From Nakamurella alba (GTDB taxonomy: Bacteria; Actinomycetota; Actinomycetes; Mycobacteriales; Nakamurellaceae): DNA of 64,000 nt. The stretch spans positions 430,796 to 494,795 of the forward strand of contig NZ_WLYK01000006.1 in assembly GCF_009707545.1 (NCBI RefSeq), written 5' to 3'. Positions 32,868 through 42,055 of the stretch are shown piece after piece (the stretch's first letter is position 1; each line of letters starts with the position of its first letter). The translations under genes and the position numbers were made by a program. Under the pieces are notes generated by a model, which worked only from the letters and a program-made list of their open reading frames with translations, was not told the origin of the DNA and did not search any database.

Positions 32868-34274
32868 CTAGTGCCGTTCCTGCATCGGCATGACCACCTC
32901 GCGCACGATCAGCTGCACCGCCGCGGCGACGGGCACCGCGAGCAGGGCGCCGGTGACGCCGAGGAGGGCACCGCCGATGACGATGGCCACCACCACCGCG
33001 CCGGTGGAGATGTCGACCTGCCGGCGCATCACCCGCGGGTAGAGCCAGTAGGCCTCGAACATGTGCTGGACGATGTAGAAGCCGCCGGCGATGATCCCGA
33101 GGGTGATCGACTGGGTGAAGCCGATCAACGTCATCGAGACGCCGATGACGATCGGCCCGATCACCGGCAGGAAGTCCAGGACCGCGGCGCCCAGCGCGAT
33201 CGCCCACGGGTAGGGCAGGCCGACGGCGGCGGCGAACACGCCGGCCACCAGGCCGGCCTGCAGCGCGACGACGGTGGCCCCGGACAGGTAGCCGCCCATC
33301 TGCTTGAGCACCTTGTCGCCGAGGTCCGCGACCCGCTGCCGGCGGGAGGCCGGCGCCAGCCGCCAGGCCGCCGCCTTGATCTTCGGCAGACCGGCCAGGA
33401 AGAACAGCGACAGCACCATCGCGACGAAGAAGTCCGCCAGGATGCCGGCCGCGGTCACGCCGGCGGTGACGATACTGCTGGCCGCGCCGCTGCCGATGTT
33501 CTGGATGATGTCGGAGTTCTGCAGCTGGTCCAGGATGTGGAAGCGCTCGTCCAGGCTCTTGATGGTGGCGTTGTTGCCGAGGTTCTCGATGTAACCGGGC
33601 ACCGAGGTGGCGAAGCCGACGACCTCGTTGACGATCGGCGGGATGATCGCGAACACCGCGCCGGTCAGCGCCGCCATCAACGTGAGGAAGACGATGGTCA
33701 CGGCGAAACCGCGCCGGATGTGGTGCCGCACCAGGAACGACACGGCAGGGTCCAGCCCGATGGCCAGCAACGCGGCCACCGAGATGACGATCAGCGTGCC
33801 GCGGATCGAGTCCAGCGACAAGAACGTCACGTAGGCGAGCAGCAGGCCCAGCCCGCCGAGGAAACCGGTCCGGAACGGGTGCTGGGACGGCCGGCGCTGC
33901 AGCTTCTCCTCGCGCTCCAGCGCCGCCTGCGTCCGCTTGTTCGCCTCCGCGGCGTTCTCCGCCGCCTCCGCCGCCCGGGTCGCTCGCTCGGCCCCCATCC
34001 GGGCGCTCAGCGTGGACAGCGCGCCGCGTACACCGTTCATCCGCTGCCGGCGGGCGACCGCGGCCACCGCGACCGGGTCGCCGGCCGCGGCGGCCGCGAC
34101 CTCGGCGGCCTCCGCGGCGGGGTCGGCGTCGTGGTCGGAGAGGGCCTCCATCGCCGCGTCCAGCGCGCGGTCGATGTCGTGCTCGCCGGCGTGACCGGTG
34201 CCCTGGTCGGCGGGAAGGTCGGCCGGGCCACCAGTGGGTTCGGGATCGTGCCGCCGGTCCCCGGGCGGGGTCAC
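32868..34274 (-). CDS. AI-2E/PerM-family membrane protein
   Basis: 468 residues. The first 125 residues are cytoplasmic, acidic then Ala-rich and coiled-coil-like (ERATRAAEAAENAAEANKR). The AI-2E transporter domain with eight membrane spans follows, including LDPAVSFLVRHHIRRGFAV, LPYPWAIALGAAVLDFLPVIGPI and EAYWLYPRVMRRQVDI. Family members export autoinducer-2, Na+ or act as general permeases; the substrate here is unknown. GTG start overlaps the GNAT stop (GTGA). The frame continues well past this start but without coding character. Confidence 0.88.
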   Translation of the reverse strand: MTPPGDRRHDPEPTGGPADLPADQGTGHAGEHDIDRALDAAMEALSDHDADPAAEAAEVAAAAAGDPVAVAAVARRQRMNGVRGALSTLSARMGAERATRAAEAAENAAEANKRTQAALEREEKLQRRPSQHPFRTGFLGGLGLLLAYVTFLSLDSIRGTLIVISVAALLAIGLDPAVSFLVRHHIRRGFAVTIVFLTLMAALTGAVFAIIPPIVNEVVGFATSVPGYIENLGNNATIKSLDERFHILDQLQNSDIIQNIGSGAASSIVTAGVTAAGILADFFVAMVLSLFFLAGLPKIKAAAWRLAPASRRQRVADLGDKVLKQMGGYLSGATVVALQAGLVAGVFAAAVGLPYPWAIALGAAVLDFLPVIGPIVIGVSMTLIGFTQSITLGIIAGGFYIVQHMFEAYWLYPRVMRRQVDISTGAVVVAIVIGGALLGVTGALLAVPVAAAVQLIVREVVMPMQERH

Positions 34275-34576
34275 CGGGCCACCAGGTCGACGTAGTCCGG
34301 GTGCCGGGACAGCCAGACCGGGATGTAGGGGCAGCTGGGCACGATCGTCACCCCGGCGGCGCGGGCCTGGTCCATCACGTGGGTGACCAGCACCGACGCC
34401 AGGCCGGTGCCGCGATAGCCGGGGTCGGAGTAGGTGTGGGTGAGGTCCCAGATCCCGGGCAGCGCCGTGTAGTCGAGCTCGGCGATCTGCCGGCCACCCT
34501 CGTCCACCACGCGGAAGCGACCGCGCTCCGCCAGGTGCTCGATGCTGCCGCCACCGGGAATCGACCCGTTCTCCAT
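34271..34576 (-). CDS. YidJ-type small GNAT acetyltransferase
   Basis: 101 residues. Compact N-acetyltransferase of the YjdJ/YidJ type: IEHLAERGRFRVVD, IAELDYTAL, YSDPGYRGTGLASVLVTHVMDQA (acetyl-CoA loop) and IVPSCPYIPVWLSRHPDY. Binds acetyl-CoA; acceptor unknown. The ATG has AGGAG six bases upstream; a GTG two codons earlier is in frame. Coupled to the AI-2E gene. Confidence 0.88.
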   Translation of the reverse strand: MENGSIPGGGSIEHLAERGRFRVVDEGGRQIAELDYTALPGIWDLTHTYSDPGYRGTGLASVLVTHVMDQARAAGVTIVPSCPYIPVWLSRHPDYVDLVAR

Positions 34577-34749
34577 CGACACTCCTCGTCCTCACGCCGT
34601 GCGGCGATGGTGGCACACCACGGCGACGGTTCCGCCGCCGCCGGGTGGGTTCGTATGCTGACGGCTCCGCGCCGGATCGACGATGCCCCGGCACACCCGC
34701 CACCAGCACCCCGACCGGTACCCGCCGGTACCCAGAATCCGAGGCCGTC

Positions 34750-35718
34750 ATGTCCGCTCGCCATGCAGTGTCCACCGCGGTCCTGGGTGTCGCCGCTCTC
34801 GCCCTGGCCGCCTGCGGCAGCGACCCGTCGCCGACCGCCGGCAGCACCACCCCCGCCGCCACCAGCCCTGCGGCCTCGAGCTCCGCCGCGACCAGCTCTG
34901 CCGCCCCGAGCAGCGAGGCGCCGAGCAGCAGCGAGGCGCCGACGAGCGGGAGCGCAGCCCTCCCCGCGGAGTGCGCCCCCGCCGATCTGGCCACCCAGGA
35001 GGCCGGCACGCTGACCATCGCGACCTCGGAGCCGGCCTACGAGCCGTGGATGGTGGACAACGACCCCACCAACAAGAAGGGCTACGAGTCGGCGATCGCC
35101 TACGCGGTGGCGGAGAAGCTCGGCTACACCGACGACCAGGTCACCTGGACCCGGGTGGCGTTCAACGCGGCGATCTCCCCGGCGCCGAAGGCGTTCGACT
35201 TCGACATCAACCAGTTCTCCATCACCGACGACCGCAAGCAGGCCGTCGACTTCTCCTCCGGCTACTACGACGTGACCCAGGCCGTGGTGACCGTGGACAG
35301 CTCGCCGATCGCCGGCGCCACCACCGTCGCCGACCTGAAGTCGGCCAACCTCGGCGCGCAGATCGGCACCACCAGCCTCACCGCGCTGCAGGACCAGATC
35401 GCCCCGGACAGCGACCCGCAGATCTTCCAGACGAACGACGCCGCGGTGCAGGCGCTGAAGAACGGTCAGGTCGACGGCCTGGTGGTGGACCTGCCGACGG
35501 CCTTCTACCTGGCCAACGCCGAGCTGGAGGGCGGCAAGCTGGTCGGCCAGCTGCCGCCGACCGGCGAGGCGGCCGAGCAGTTCGGCCTGCTGCTGGAGAA
35601 GGACTCGCCGCTGACCACGTGCGTCAGCGCGGCCGTCGACGCGATCCGCGCCGACGGCACCATCGACGCGCTGGCGACCGAGTGGCTCGCCGACGCCGGC
35701 GCGCCCGTCCTGGGCTGA
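34750..35718 (+). CDS. amino-acid ABC transporter substrate-binding lipoprotein
   Basis: 322 residues. Lipobox LAAC at about residue 20-23, a Ser/Ala/Thr-rich stalk to about residue 75, then a family 3 solute-binding fold (GTLTIATSEPAYEPWM, FDFDINQFSITDDRKQAVDFS, LGAQIGTTSLTAL). It captures a polar amino acid outside the membrane. First gene of a three-gene transporter unit with permease and ATPase directly behind. Confidence 0.92.
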   Translation: MSARHAVSTAVLGVAALALAACGSDPSPTAGSTTPAATSPAASSSAATSSAAPSSEAPSSSEAPTSGSAALPAECAPADLATQEAGTLTIATSEPAYEPWMVDNDPTNKKGYESAIAYAVAEKLGYTDDQVTWTRVAFNAAISPAPKAFDFDINQFSITDDRKQAVDFSSGYYDVTQAVVTVDSSPIAGATTVADLKSANLGAQIGTTSLTALQDQIAPDSDPQIFQTNDAAVQALKNGQVDGLVVDLPTAFYLANAELEGGKLVGQLPPTGEAAEQFGLLLEKDSPLTTCVSAAVDAIRADGTIDALATEWLADAGAPVLG

Positions 35719-35728
35719 CCGCGGACCG

Positions 35729-36604
35729 GTGACCGGCCCCACCGGCATGCAGGACGACTGGACCCCGTCACCCCTGCAGCAGCAGCGGATCGCCTACCGG
35801 CGGCGCCGGGACAACCGGTCGGCGCTGATCGCCGCCGGGTCGACCGTCCTGCTGCTGGCGGTCGTGGTCATCGCCGTCGTCAACACCAAGGGCTGGCCGC
35901 AGCTGCGGGCCTCGTTCTTCAACCTGGCCTACGGCTGGGAGGTGTTGCCGGACATCGCGAAGGGGTTGTGGCTCAACGTCCGCCTGATGGTGGTCTGCGA
36001 GATCGCCATCCTGATCCTGGGTCTCACCCTCGCCCTGCTGAGATCGCTGCGCGGACCGGCCTTCTTCCCGCTGCGTGCCCTGTCGACGGTGTACACCGAC
36101 GTGTTCCGCGGGCTGCCCGCGCTGCTGGTCATCTACCTGCTCGGGTTCGGCGTGCCGTCGCTGCGCATCGAATGGCTGCCGAGCAGCGGGCTGTTCTGGG
36201 GATGCGTCGCGCTGATCCTCACCTACTCCGCCTACGTGGCCGAGGTGTTCCGGGCCGGCATCGAGTCGGTACACCCCTCGCAGCGGGCGGCCGCCCGCTC
36301 GCTCGGCCTGAGCCACGGCCGCACCATGCGGTACGTGGTGGTGCCGCAGGCGTTCCGCCGGGTGATCCCGCCGCTGCTCAACGACCTGGTGTCGCTGCAG
36401 AAGGACACCGCGCTGGTCGCCGTGCTCGGCACGGTCTACTACGACGCCGTGCTGCAGGCGCAGATCGACATCGCCGAGACCTACAACTACACACCGTATG
36501 TCGTGGCCGGCCTGCTGTTCCTGGTGCTGACCATCCCGATGACCCGGCTGACGGACCTGGTGGCCCGGCGGCAGGGCTGGCAGGGCGCGGGCGGTGCGGT
36601 GTGA
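35729..36604 (+). CDS. amino-acid ABC transporter permease
   Basis: 291 residues. His/Glu/Gln-type permease with a cytoplasmic N-terminus, about five to six spans, and the EAA loop VAEVFRAGIESVHPSQRAAARSLGLSHGR contacting the ATPase. RGLPALLVIYLLGFG is also typical. GTG at 35729 or ATG at 35747 may start it. Ends in a GTGA overlap with the ATPase gene. Confidence 0.92.
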   Translation: MTGPTGMQDDWTPSPLQQQRIAYRRRRDNRSALIAAGSTVLLLAVVVIAVVNTKGWPQLRASFFNLAYGWEVLPDIAKGLWLNVRLMVVCEIAILILGLTLALLRSLRGPAFFPLRALSTVYTDVFRGLPALLVIYLLGFGVPSLRIEWLPSSGLFWGCVALILTYSAYVAEVFRAGIESVHPSQRAAARSLGLSHGRTMRYVVVPQAFRRVIPPLLNDLVSLQKDTALVAVLGTVYYDAVLQAQIDIAETYNYTPYVVAGLLFLVLTIPMTRLTDLVARRQGWQGAGGAV

Positions 36605-37371
36605 CGGATCTGGTCAAGGGCGGTGACCCGGCGGAGCCCGGGCACCTGCTCGAGGTGCGATCGCTGCGCAAGTCCTACGGCACCGGCGTGGTGCTGCGCG
36701 ACCTGTCGCTGACCGCGGCACCGCACACCTGCACGGTGCTGATCGGCGCGTCCGGGTCCGGCAAGTCGACGCTGCTGCGCTGCATCAACCTGCTCGAGGT
36801 GATCGACGACGGGCAGGTGCTGCTGGACGGCGAGGACATCACCGACCCGCGGGTGAACCCGGACCGGGTACGCGCCCGGGTCGGCATGGTGTTCCAGTCG
36901 TTCAACCTGTTCCCGCACATGTCCGTGCTGGACAACATCACCCTGGCCCCGCGCCGGGTGCACGGGATCGGCCGGGAGCAGGCGGAGGAGACGGCGCTTG
37001 CCATGCTGGACCGGGTGGGGCTGCGGCAGCGCGCGGCGGCCCGGCCGGACCAGCTCTCCGGCGGTCAGCAGCAGCGGGTGGCGATCGCCCGGGCGCTGGT
37101 CAACCGCCCGGTGCTGATGCTGTTCGACGAGGTGACCAGCGCGCTGGACCCGGAGCTGGTGGGCGAGGTGCTGGCGTTGCTCGCGGATCTGCGGTCGGAC
37201 GGCATGACCATGCTGGTCGCCACCCACGAGATGGCCTTCGCCCGGGACGTCGCCGACCGGGTGGCGTTCCTGGCCGACGGCGGGGTGGCCGAGGTCGGCC
37301 CGCCGGAGCAGGTGCTCGCCGACCCGCAGGACGACCGCACCCGGAAGTTCCTCCGCCGCGTGCTCGGCTGA
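36601..37371 (+). CDS. amino-acid ABC transporter ATPase (GlnQ type)
   Basis: 256 residues. Walker A GASGSGKST, Q-loop FQSFNLFPHM, signature LSGGQQQRVAIARAL, Walker B LMLFDEVTSALDPE, and switch His in VATHEM. It is highly similar to GlnQ/HisP/GltL ATPases and energises the upstream permease. Overlaps the permease by four bases. Confidence 0.95.
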   Translation: MTDLVKGGDPAEPGHLLEVRSLRKSYGTGVVLRDLSLTAAPHTCTVLIGASGSGKSTLLRCINLLEVIDDGQVLLDGEDITDPRVNPDRVRARVGMVFQSFNLFPHMSVLDNITLAPRRVHGIGREQAEETALAMLDRVGLRQRAAARPDQLSGGQQQRVAIARALVNRPVLMLFDEVTSALDPELVGEVLALLADLRSDGMTMLVATHEMAFARDVADRVAFLADGGVAEVGPPEQVLADPQDDRTRKFLRRVLG

Positions 37372-37395
37372 GATCCCCTGGGACGACCAGGCGGA

Positions 37396-38064
37396 TCAGG
37401 CCTTCGTCGGTCCCTCGTACAACGTCGCCGCGGCGTAGTCGGCCAGGGTGGCGTCGTACTCGGCGGCCTGCGCCGCGGTGAACTGGCCGAGCTCCTGCTG
37501 CAGCCGGCCGGTGGACGGCAGCGTGCTGCGGTCGACCTGCGCCGCCGGGTCCCACAAACCGGACCGCAGCAGCGCGCGCTGGCACTGGAAGTAGACGCAG
37601 TCGACCGACACCACCAGCACGGTGGCCGGCAGCACCCCCTGGATCCGGCAGCGCTCGAGCAGGTCCGGGTCGGTGGAGATGACGGCGGTGCCGCGCACCC
37701 GGACCGCCTCGCCCATGCCGGGGATCAGGAAGATCAGTGCGATCGCCGGGTCGTGCAGCAGGTTCCGCAGGGTGTCCAGCCGGTTGTTGCCGCGCCGGTC
37801 CGGCAGCAGCAGGGTGCGCTCGTCGAGCACCTGCACGAACCCCGGCGGGTCGCCGCGCGGCGAGCAGTCGATGCCGGCCGGACCGTGCGTGGCGACGATG
37901 CAGAACGGCGCCGCGGCCAGCAGTTCCACGTAGCCCGGTGTCAGCACCGGACTCTCCTTGCCCAGCGCACGGGCCACCGGGGCCGGGTACAGCGCGGACA
38001 ACGCAGCCGCATCGGTGATCAGGTGCTCGGTGATCAGGTGTTCGCTGCCGGGAGGGTCGCCCAC
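37396..38064 (-). CDS. FMN-dependent PPOX-type flavoprotein (MSMEG_1061-like)
   Basis: 222 residues. Pyridoxamine-phosphate-oxidase split barrel: FCIVATHGPAGIDCSPRGDPPGFV, LLLPDRRGNNRLDTLRNLL and IALIFLIPGMGEAVRVRGTA are the flavin-site blocks of this actinobacterial group. Near the N-terminus EHLIT occurs twice in a row, reflecting a 15-base duplication. Likely an F420- or FMN-using reductase of unknown substrate. GTG start; convergent with the ABC ATPase. Confidence 0.85.
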   Translation of the reverse strand: MGDPPGSEHLITEHLITDAAALSALYPAPVARALGKESPVLTPGYVELLAAAPFCIVATHGPAGIDCSPRGDPPGFVQVLDERTLLLPDRRGNNRLDTLRNLLHDPAIALIFLIPGMGEAVRVRGTAVISTDPDLLERCRIQGVLPATVLVVSVDCVYFQCQRALLRSGLWDPAAQVDRSTLPSTGRLQQELGQFTAAQAAEYDATLADYAAATLYEGPTKA

Positions 38065-38086
38065 GCCTCCACCGTAGCGACGGGCC

Positions 38087-39649
38087 TCAGGCCGAGTGCA
38101 GCCCGCGGACCTGCTGCCGCCGGCAGGCCGGACCCCAGGACGCCTCGAGCGCGGTGGGGCTGAGCGGGCGGCCGAGGTGGAAGCCCTGGGCCAGCCCGGC
38201 ACCCAGGTCGCGCAGTGTGCGGAGCTCGCCCGCGGACTCGACCCCCTCCACCACCGACCGCAGCCCGACCGAGTCGATCAGCTGCAGCACGGCGGCCAGG
38301 AAGCCGCGCTGGTCCGGGTCACGGTCCAGGCCGGTGATCAACGAGCGGTCGAGCTTGACGGTGTCGATCGGCAGCCGCCGCAGGTAGCTGATGGAGGAGT
38401 AGCCGGTGCCGAAGTCGTCGATGGCGACACCGACACCGGCGTCGCGCAGCGCCTGCAGCCGGTCGGTGGCCCCCGCGCCCGCGGTCATCAGCGCCGTCTC
38501 CGACAGCTCGATCAACAGTCGGGACGGCGGGACCCCGTGCGCGGCCAGCTGGTCGACGACGTACCGGTCCATGCCGGACCGGCGCAGCTCGACCGCGGAG
38601 ATGTTGACGTGCAGCTGGAACTCCGGGTCCAGCGGCAGCCGGCGCTGCCAGTCGGCCAGCCGGCGGATCGCGTCCCGCACCACCCAGCGACCGAGATCGT
38701 CGATCAGGCCACTGGTCTCGGCGATCGGCACGAACGCGGAGGGCGACAGCAGTCCGCGCTGCGGATGCTGCCAGCGGACCAGCGCCTCCGCGGCCACCAT
38801 TACGTCGTCGGACAGCCGCACGATCGGTTGGAACTGCAGGAACAGCCGGTCCTGGGCGATGGCCTCGGCCAGGTCGATACCCAGGGTCAGCCGGTCCACC
38901 ACCGCGTCGTGCATGTCCCGACGGAACACCTGCACCGCACCGCGTCCGGAGGCCTTCGCCGCATAGAGGGCGGTGTCCGCGTCGCGCAGCAGCACCGCCG
39001 GCCCGAGTCCCGCCTCGCCGTCCCGCACCCCGATGCTGGCGCCTGCGCTCACGATGCGGCCGGCGATCAGGAACGACCCGTGCAGGGCACGCAGCATCTC
39101 GCTCGCCATCCGGTGCACGGTGGTCCGACTCGCCTCCGGCACCAGCACGCAGAACTCGTCGCCGCCCATCCGCGCCACCGTGGCCCGGTCCGGCACCAGC
39201 GAGAGCAGGCGGCGGGCGACCTCGATCAACACCGCATCACCGGCGGCGTGACCCATGGTGTCGTTGATGTCCTTGAAGTGGTCGACGTCGATCATCAGCA
39301 CCGACGGCGGTGGCCGGCCGTCCTGCCGGTCGCAGGCCTCGGCCAGCCGCTCGGACAGTCGCACCCGGTTGGCCAGCCCGGTCAGCGGGTCCTCCAGGGC
39401 CATCCGCTCGAGCTCCACGCGGGCCGCCTCCAGCTCGGTGGTCCTTGCCGCGACCCGCATCTCGAGCTCGGCGTGCACGTCCCGCAGTTCGCCGGCCAGC
39501 ATGTTGATGCCGGTGCTCACCGCATCGACCAGGTCCCGGCGCGCACTGATGTCCATCCGGGCGTCCAGGTCACCGGACGCCATCCGCACGACGACGTCGA
39601 CCAGTTCCTCGAGACGTCGGTCCTGCGCCGGCTCAGTCACCCCGCTCAC
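38087..39649 (-). CDS. HAMP-GGDEF-EAL cyclic-di-GMP protein
   Basis: 520 residues. HAMP-like segment (MASGDLDARMDISARRDLVDAV, about 23-60) leads into a coiled coil, a GGDEF domain (about 85-245) with intact RMGGDEF and no obvious RxxD inhibitory site, and an EAL domain (about 260-505) with AEALVRW, NISAVELR, ELSETAL, DDFGTGYSSISYL and EGVES. Both enzymatic motifs look intact, so synthesis and breakdown of c-di-GMP are both possible. There is no transmembrane helix, so the HAMP piece must take a signal from a partner. GTG start after GAGAGGG; overlaps the end of the STAS-like gene. Confidence 0.92.
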   Translation of the reverse strand: MSGVTEPAQDRRLEELVDVVVRMASGDLDARMDISARRDLVDAVSTGINMLAGELRDVHAELEMRVAARTTELEAARVELERMALEDPLTGLANRVRLSERLAEACDRQDGRPPPSVLMIDVDHFKDINDTMGHAAGDAVLIEVARRLLSLVPDRATVARMGGDEFCVLVPEASRTTVHRMASEMLRALHGSFLIAGRIVSAGASIGVRDGEAGLGPAVLLRDADTALYAAKASGRGAVQVFRRDMHDAVVDRLTLGIDLAEAIAQDRLFLQFQPIVRLSDDVMVAAEALVRWQHPQRGLLSPSAFVPIAETSGLIDDLGRWVVRDAIRRLADWQRRLPLDPEFQLHVNISAVELRRSGMDRYVVDQLAAHGVPPSRLLIELSETALMTAGAGATDRLQALRDAGVGVAIDDFGTGYSSISYLRRLPIDTVKLDRSLITGLDRDPDQRGFLAAVLQLIDSVGLRSVVEGVESAGELRTLRDLGAGLAQGFHLGRPLSPTALEASWGPACRRQQVRGLHSA

Positions 39650-40058
39650 TGCGCGCCCTCTCGTCGCGCAGCCAGTGCAGGGCCTCGGCCCGGTCGGTGA
39701 AGTAGCGGGTGGCCGCCGACGGCTGGTTGACGCCGATCACGAAGGTGGCCATCACCCGGTCCACCGGGGTCTCGCCGAGCAGGGCGACCGCGGCGGTGCC
39801 GGACGGTTCGCCGAAGGCGTTGCGGGCGGCCGTGGTGACACCGGCGATCCCGGTCATGTCCACCAGCAAGGGGTGCATCCGGAAGCCGCCGCCGCAGAAC
39901 TCCTCCATCCGGTCGGCGGCGTACCTGGCCAGGTCCTCGTCGATCATCAGGTCCGGCCGCCAGGACAGGTGCACCACCGAGTCCGCGTCCATCTCCAGGC
40001 GCAGCACGTCGTCGCCGCCGACCGGCGGCGTCGGGACGGGTTCGGAGAGCGGACGCAC
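39633..40058 (-). CDS. small STAS/SEC14-like protein preceding the GGDEF-EAL gene
   Basis: 141 residues. HLSWRPDLMIDEDLARYAADRMEEF, PLLVDMTGIAGVTTAARNAFG and YFTDRAEALHWLRDER have the pattern of SpoIIAA/STAS-SEC14-like single-domain proteins. Overlaps the GGDEF-EAL start by 17 bases, so the two are co-translated and may work as sensor and output. GTG start; the frame upstream of it is uninformative. Function is inferred from fold and position. Confidence 0.65.
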   Translation of the reverse strand: MRPLSEPVPTPPVGGDDVLRLEMDADSVVHLSWRPDLMIDEDLARYAADRMEEFCGGGFRMHPLLVDMTGIAGVTTAARNAFGEPSGTAAVALLGETPVDRVMATFVIGVNQPSAATRYFTDRAEALHWLRDERARSERGD

Positions 40059-40326
40059 AGGGTCCAGAGTAGCGCCGCACACTGCTCCGACCGGGCCACA
40101 TCCACCACCTGCATGACGCCGGAACATGCTGTACCGCAACGGTTTCCGGAACGTCTCTGCACACTTCCGACCGACCCCGGACACAGCCGGTGACGGCCCG
40201 GACCGCCATCGGGTGGCCGCGCACCGCCCACGACCGACCGGGCGGCACACCGAGGCAGCACGCGATCGCGGACCGAGGGTGCCCGGGCAGGGGCGGAATT
40301 CACCGTGCTGTGGCAACCTCGTTCCC

Positions 40327-41994
40327 ATGCGGAGAACCACCGACGTCATGGTGATCGGTGCGGGTCTGGCCGGGCTGGTGGCGGCCACCGAGGCGGCGGA
40401 CGCCGGGCGCCGGGTGATCGTCCTGGACCAGGAGCCGGCGGCCTCGCTGGGCGGGCAGGCCTGGTGGTCGTTCGGCGGGCTGTTCCTGGTCGACTCGCCC
40501 GAGCAGCGTCGCCTGGGCATCAAGGACTCGGCCGAATTGGCCCTGTCCGACTGGATGGGCACCGCCGGCTTCGACCGGCCGGAGGACCACTGGCCGCGCC
40601 AGTGGGCGCACGCCTACGTCGATTTCGCCGCCGGCGAGAAGCGGTCCTGGCTCAAGCAACAGGGCATCGCCCTGTTCCCGGTGGTGCAGTGGGCCGAGCG
40701 CGGCGGCTACGAGGCCGGCGGCCCGGGCAACTCGGTGCCCCGGTTCCACATCACCTGGGGCACCGGCCCCGGGGTGCTGACCCCGTTCGTCCGGCGGATC
40801 ACCGAACACGTCCGGGCCGGCCGGGTGGAGATGGCGTTCCGGCACCGGGTGACCGCGCTGACCACCACCTCCGGTCCCGACGGCATCCGGGTCACCGGCG
40901 CCACCGGTGAGGTGCTGGTCCCGTCCGGCGCCGGCCGCGGCGAACCGTCCTCGCGCGAGGTCGACGGTGACTTCGAGATCGTCGCCGGCGCAACGGTCGT
41001 CACCTCCGGCGGAATCGGCGGGAACCACGACCTGGTGCGCCGCAACTGGCCCACCGGGTTCGGCGCCGCCCCGGCGACCATGATCTCCGGGGTGCCCGAC
41101 TCGACCGACGGCCTGATGCTCGGCGTCGCGGCCCGGGCCGGCGGCCGGCTGATCAACGAGGACCGGATGTGGCACTACCCGGAGGGCGTGATCAACCACT
41201 CCCCGGTGTGGACCGGCCACGGCATCAGGATCCTGTCCGGGCCGAGCCCGCTCTGGATCGACGCCCTCGGCCGCCGGCTGCCCGCTCCGCTCTTCCCCGG
41301 CTTCGACGCCCTCGGCGCGCTGCGGCACATCACCGGCACCGGGCACGCACACTCCTGGTTCCTGCTCGACCGGCGCACCATCGGACCGGAGTTCGGCCTG
41401 TCCGGGTCGGAGCAGAACCCGGACCTCACCGGCCGTTCGGTGCGGAAGCTGTTGCGGGAGCGGGCCGGTGGCAAGATCACCCCGGCGGTGCAGCGGTTCC
41501 TGGACGACGGGGTGGACTTCCTGGAGGCGCCGACGCTGCCGGAGCTGGTGGCCCGGATGAACGAGCTGGCCGGTGCCGACCTGATCGACCCGGTGGCCCT
41601 GGAGCAGGTGGTGCGCGGCCGGGACCTCCAGGTGCGCACCGGGCTCGGCCACGACCCGCAGGTCACCGCCACGGCGATGGCCCGGACCTACTTCGGCGAC
41701 CGCCGGATGCGGGTGGTCCCGCCGCACGAGATGCTGGACCCGGAGGCCGGGCCGCTGATCGCGGTGCGACTGCACGTGCTCACCCGCAAGACCCTGGGTG
41801 GCCTGGAAACCGACCTGACGGCAACGGTTCTCGGCAGCGACGGCAACCGGGTGGCCGGCCTGTACGCCGCCGGCGAGGCGGCCGGGTTCGGCGGCGGCGG
41901 GATGCACGGCCACCGGGCCCTGGAGGGCACCTTCCTCGGCGGGTGCCTGTTCAGCGGCCGCGTCGCCGGCCGCACCGCCGCGATCCTGGCCTGA
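40327..41994 (+). CDS. FAD-binding dehydrogenase, 3-ketosteroid dehydrogenase-like
   Basis: 555 residues. FAD motif VMVIGAGLAGLVAATEAADAGRRVIVLDQE and an FAD-associated C-terminus (VAGLYAAGEAAGFGGGGMHGHRALEGTFLGGCLFSGR). The family (COG3573 FAD-binding dehydrogenases) is related to KstD and fumarate reductase flavoproteins and probably introduces a double bond in a steroid- or fatty-acid-like substrate. ATG after CAACCTCGTTCCC, with no strong ribosome site. A 268-base gap separates it from the divergent STAS-like gene; no clear operator was found there. Confidence 0.88.
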   Translation: MRRTTDVMVIGAGLAGLVAATEAADAGRRVIVLDQEPAASLGGQAWWSFGGLFLVDSPEQRRLGIKDSAELALSDWMGTAGFDRPEDHWPRQWAHAYVDFAAGEKRSWLKQQGIALFPVVQWAERGGYEAGGPGNSVPRFHITWGTGPGVLTPFVRRITEHVRAGRVEMAFRHRVTALTTTSGPDGIRVTGATGEVLVPSGAGRGEPSSREVDGDFEIVAGATVVTSGGIGGNHDLVRRNWPTGFGAAPATMISGVPDSTDGLMLGVAARAGGRLINEDRMWHYPEGVINHSPVWTGHGIRILSGPSPLWIDALGRRLPAPLFPGFDALGALRHITGTGHAHSWFLLDRRTIGPEFGLSGSEQNPDLTGRSVRKLLRERAGGKITPAVQRFLDDGVDFLEAPTLPELVARMNELAGADLIDPVALEQVVRGRDLQVRTGLGHDPQVTATAMARTYFGDRRMRVVPPHEMLDPEAGPLIAVRLHVLTRKTLGGLETDLTATVLGSDGNRVAGLYAAGEAAGFGGGGMHGHRALEGTFLGGCLFSGRVAGRTAAILA

Positions 41995-42055
41995 CCACCG
42001 TGCCTGATCCACCCCTGGCTGCGTGGCCGCGCGTGCGCGGGGGAACCATGGAGCC

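Noticed and set aside
32868..35018. 716-residue minus-strand frame for the AI-2E protein
   Set aside because: The upstream 247 residues overlap the GNAT gene and the ABC lipoprotein on the other strand and have no coding character; GTG at 34274 coupled to the GNAT stop is the real start.
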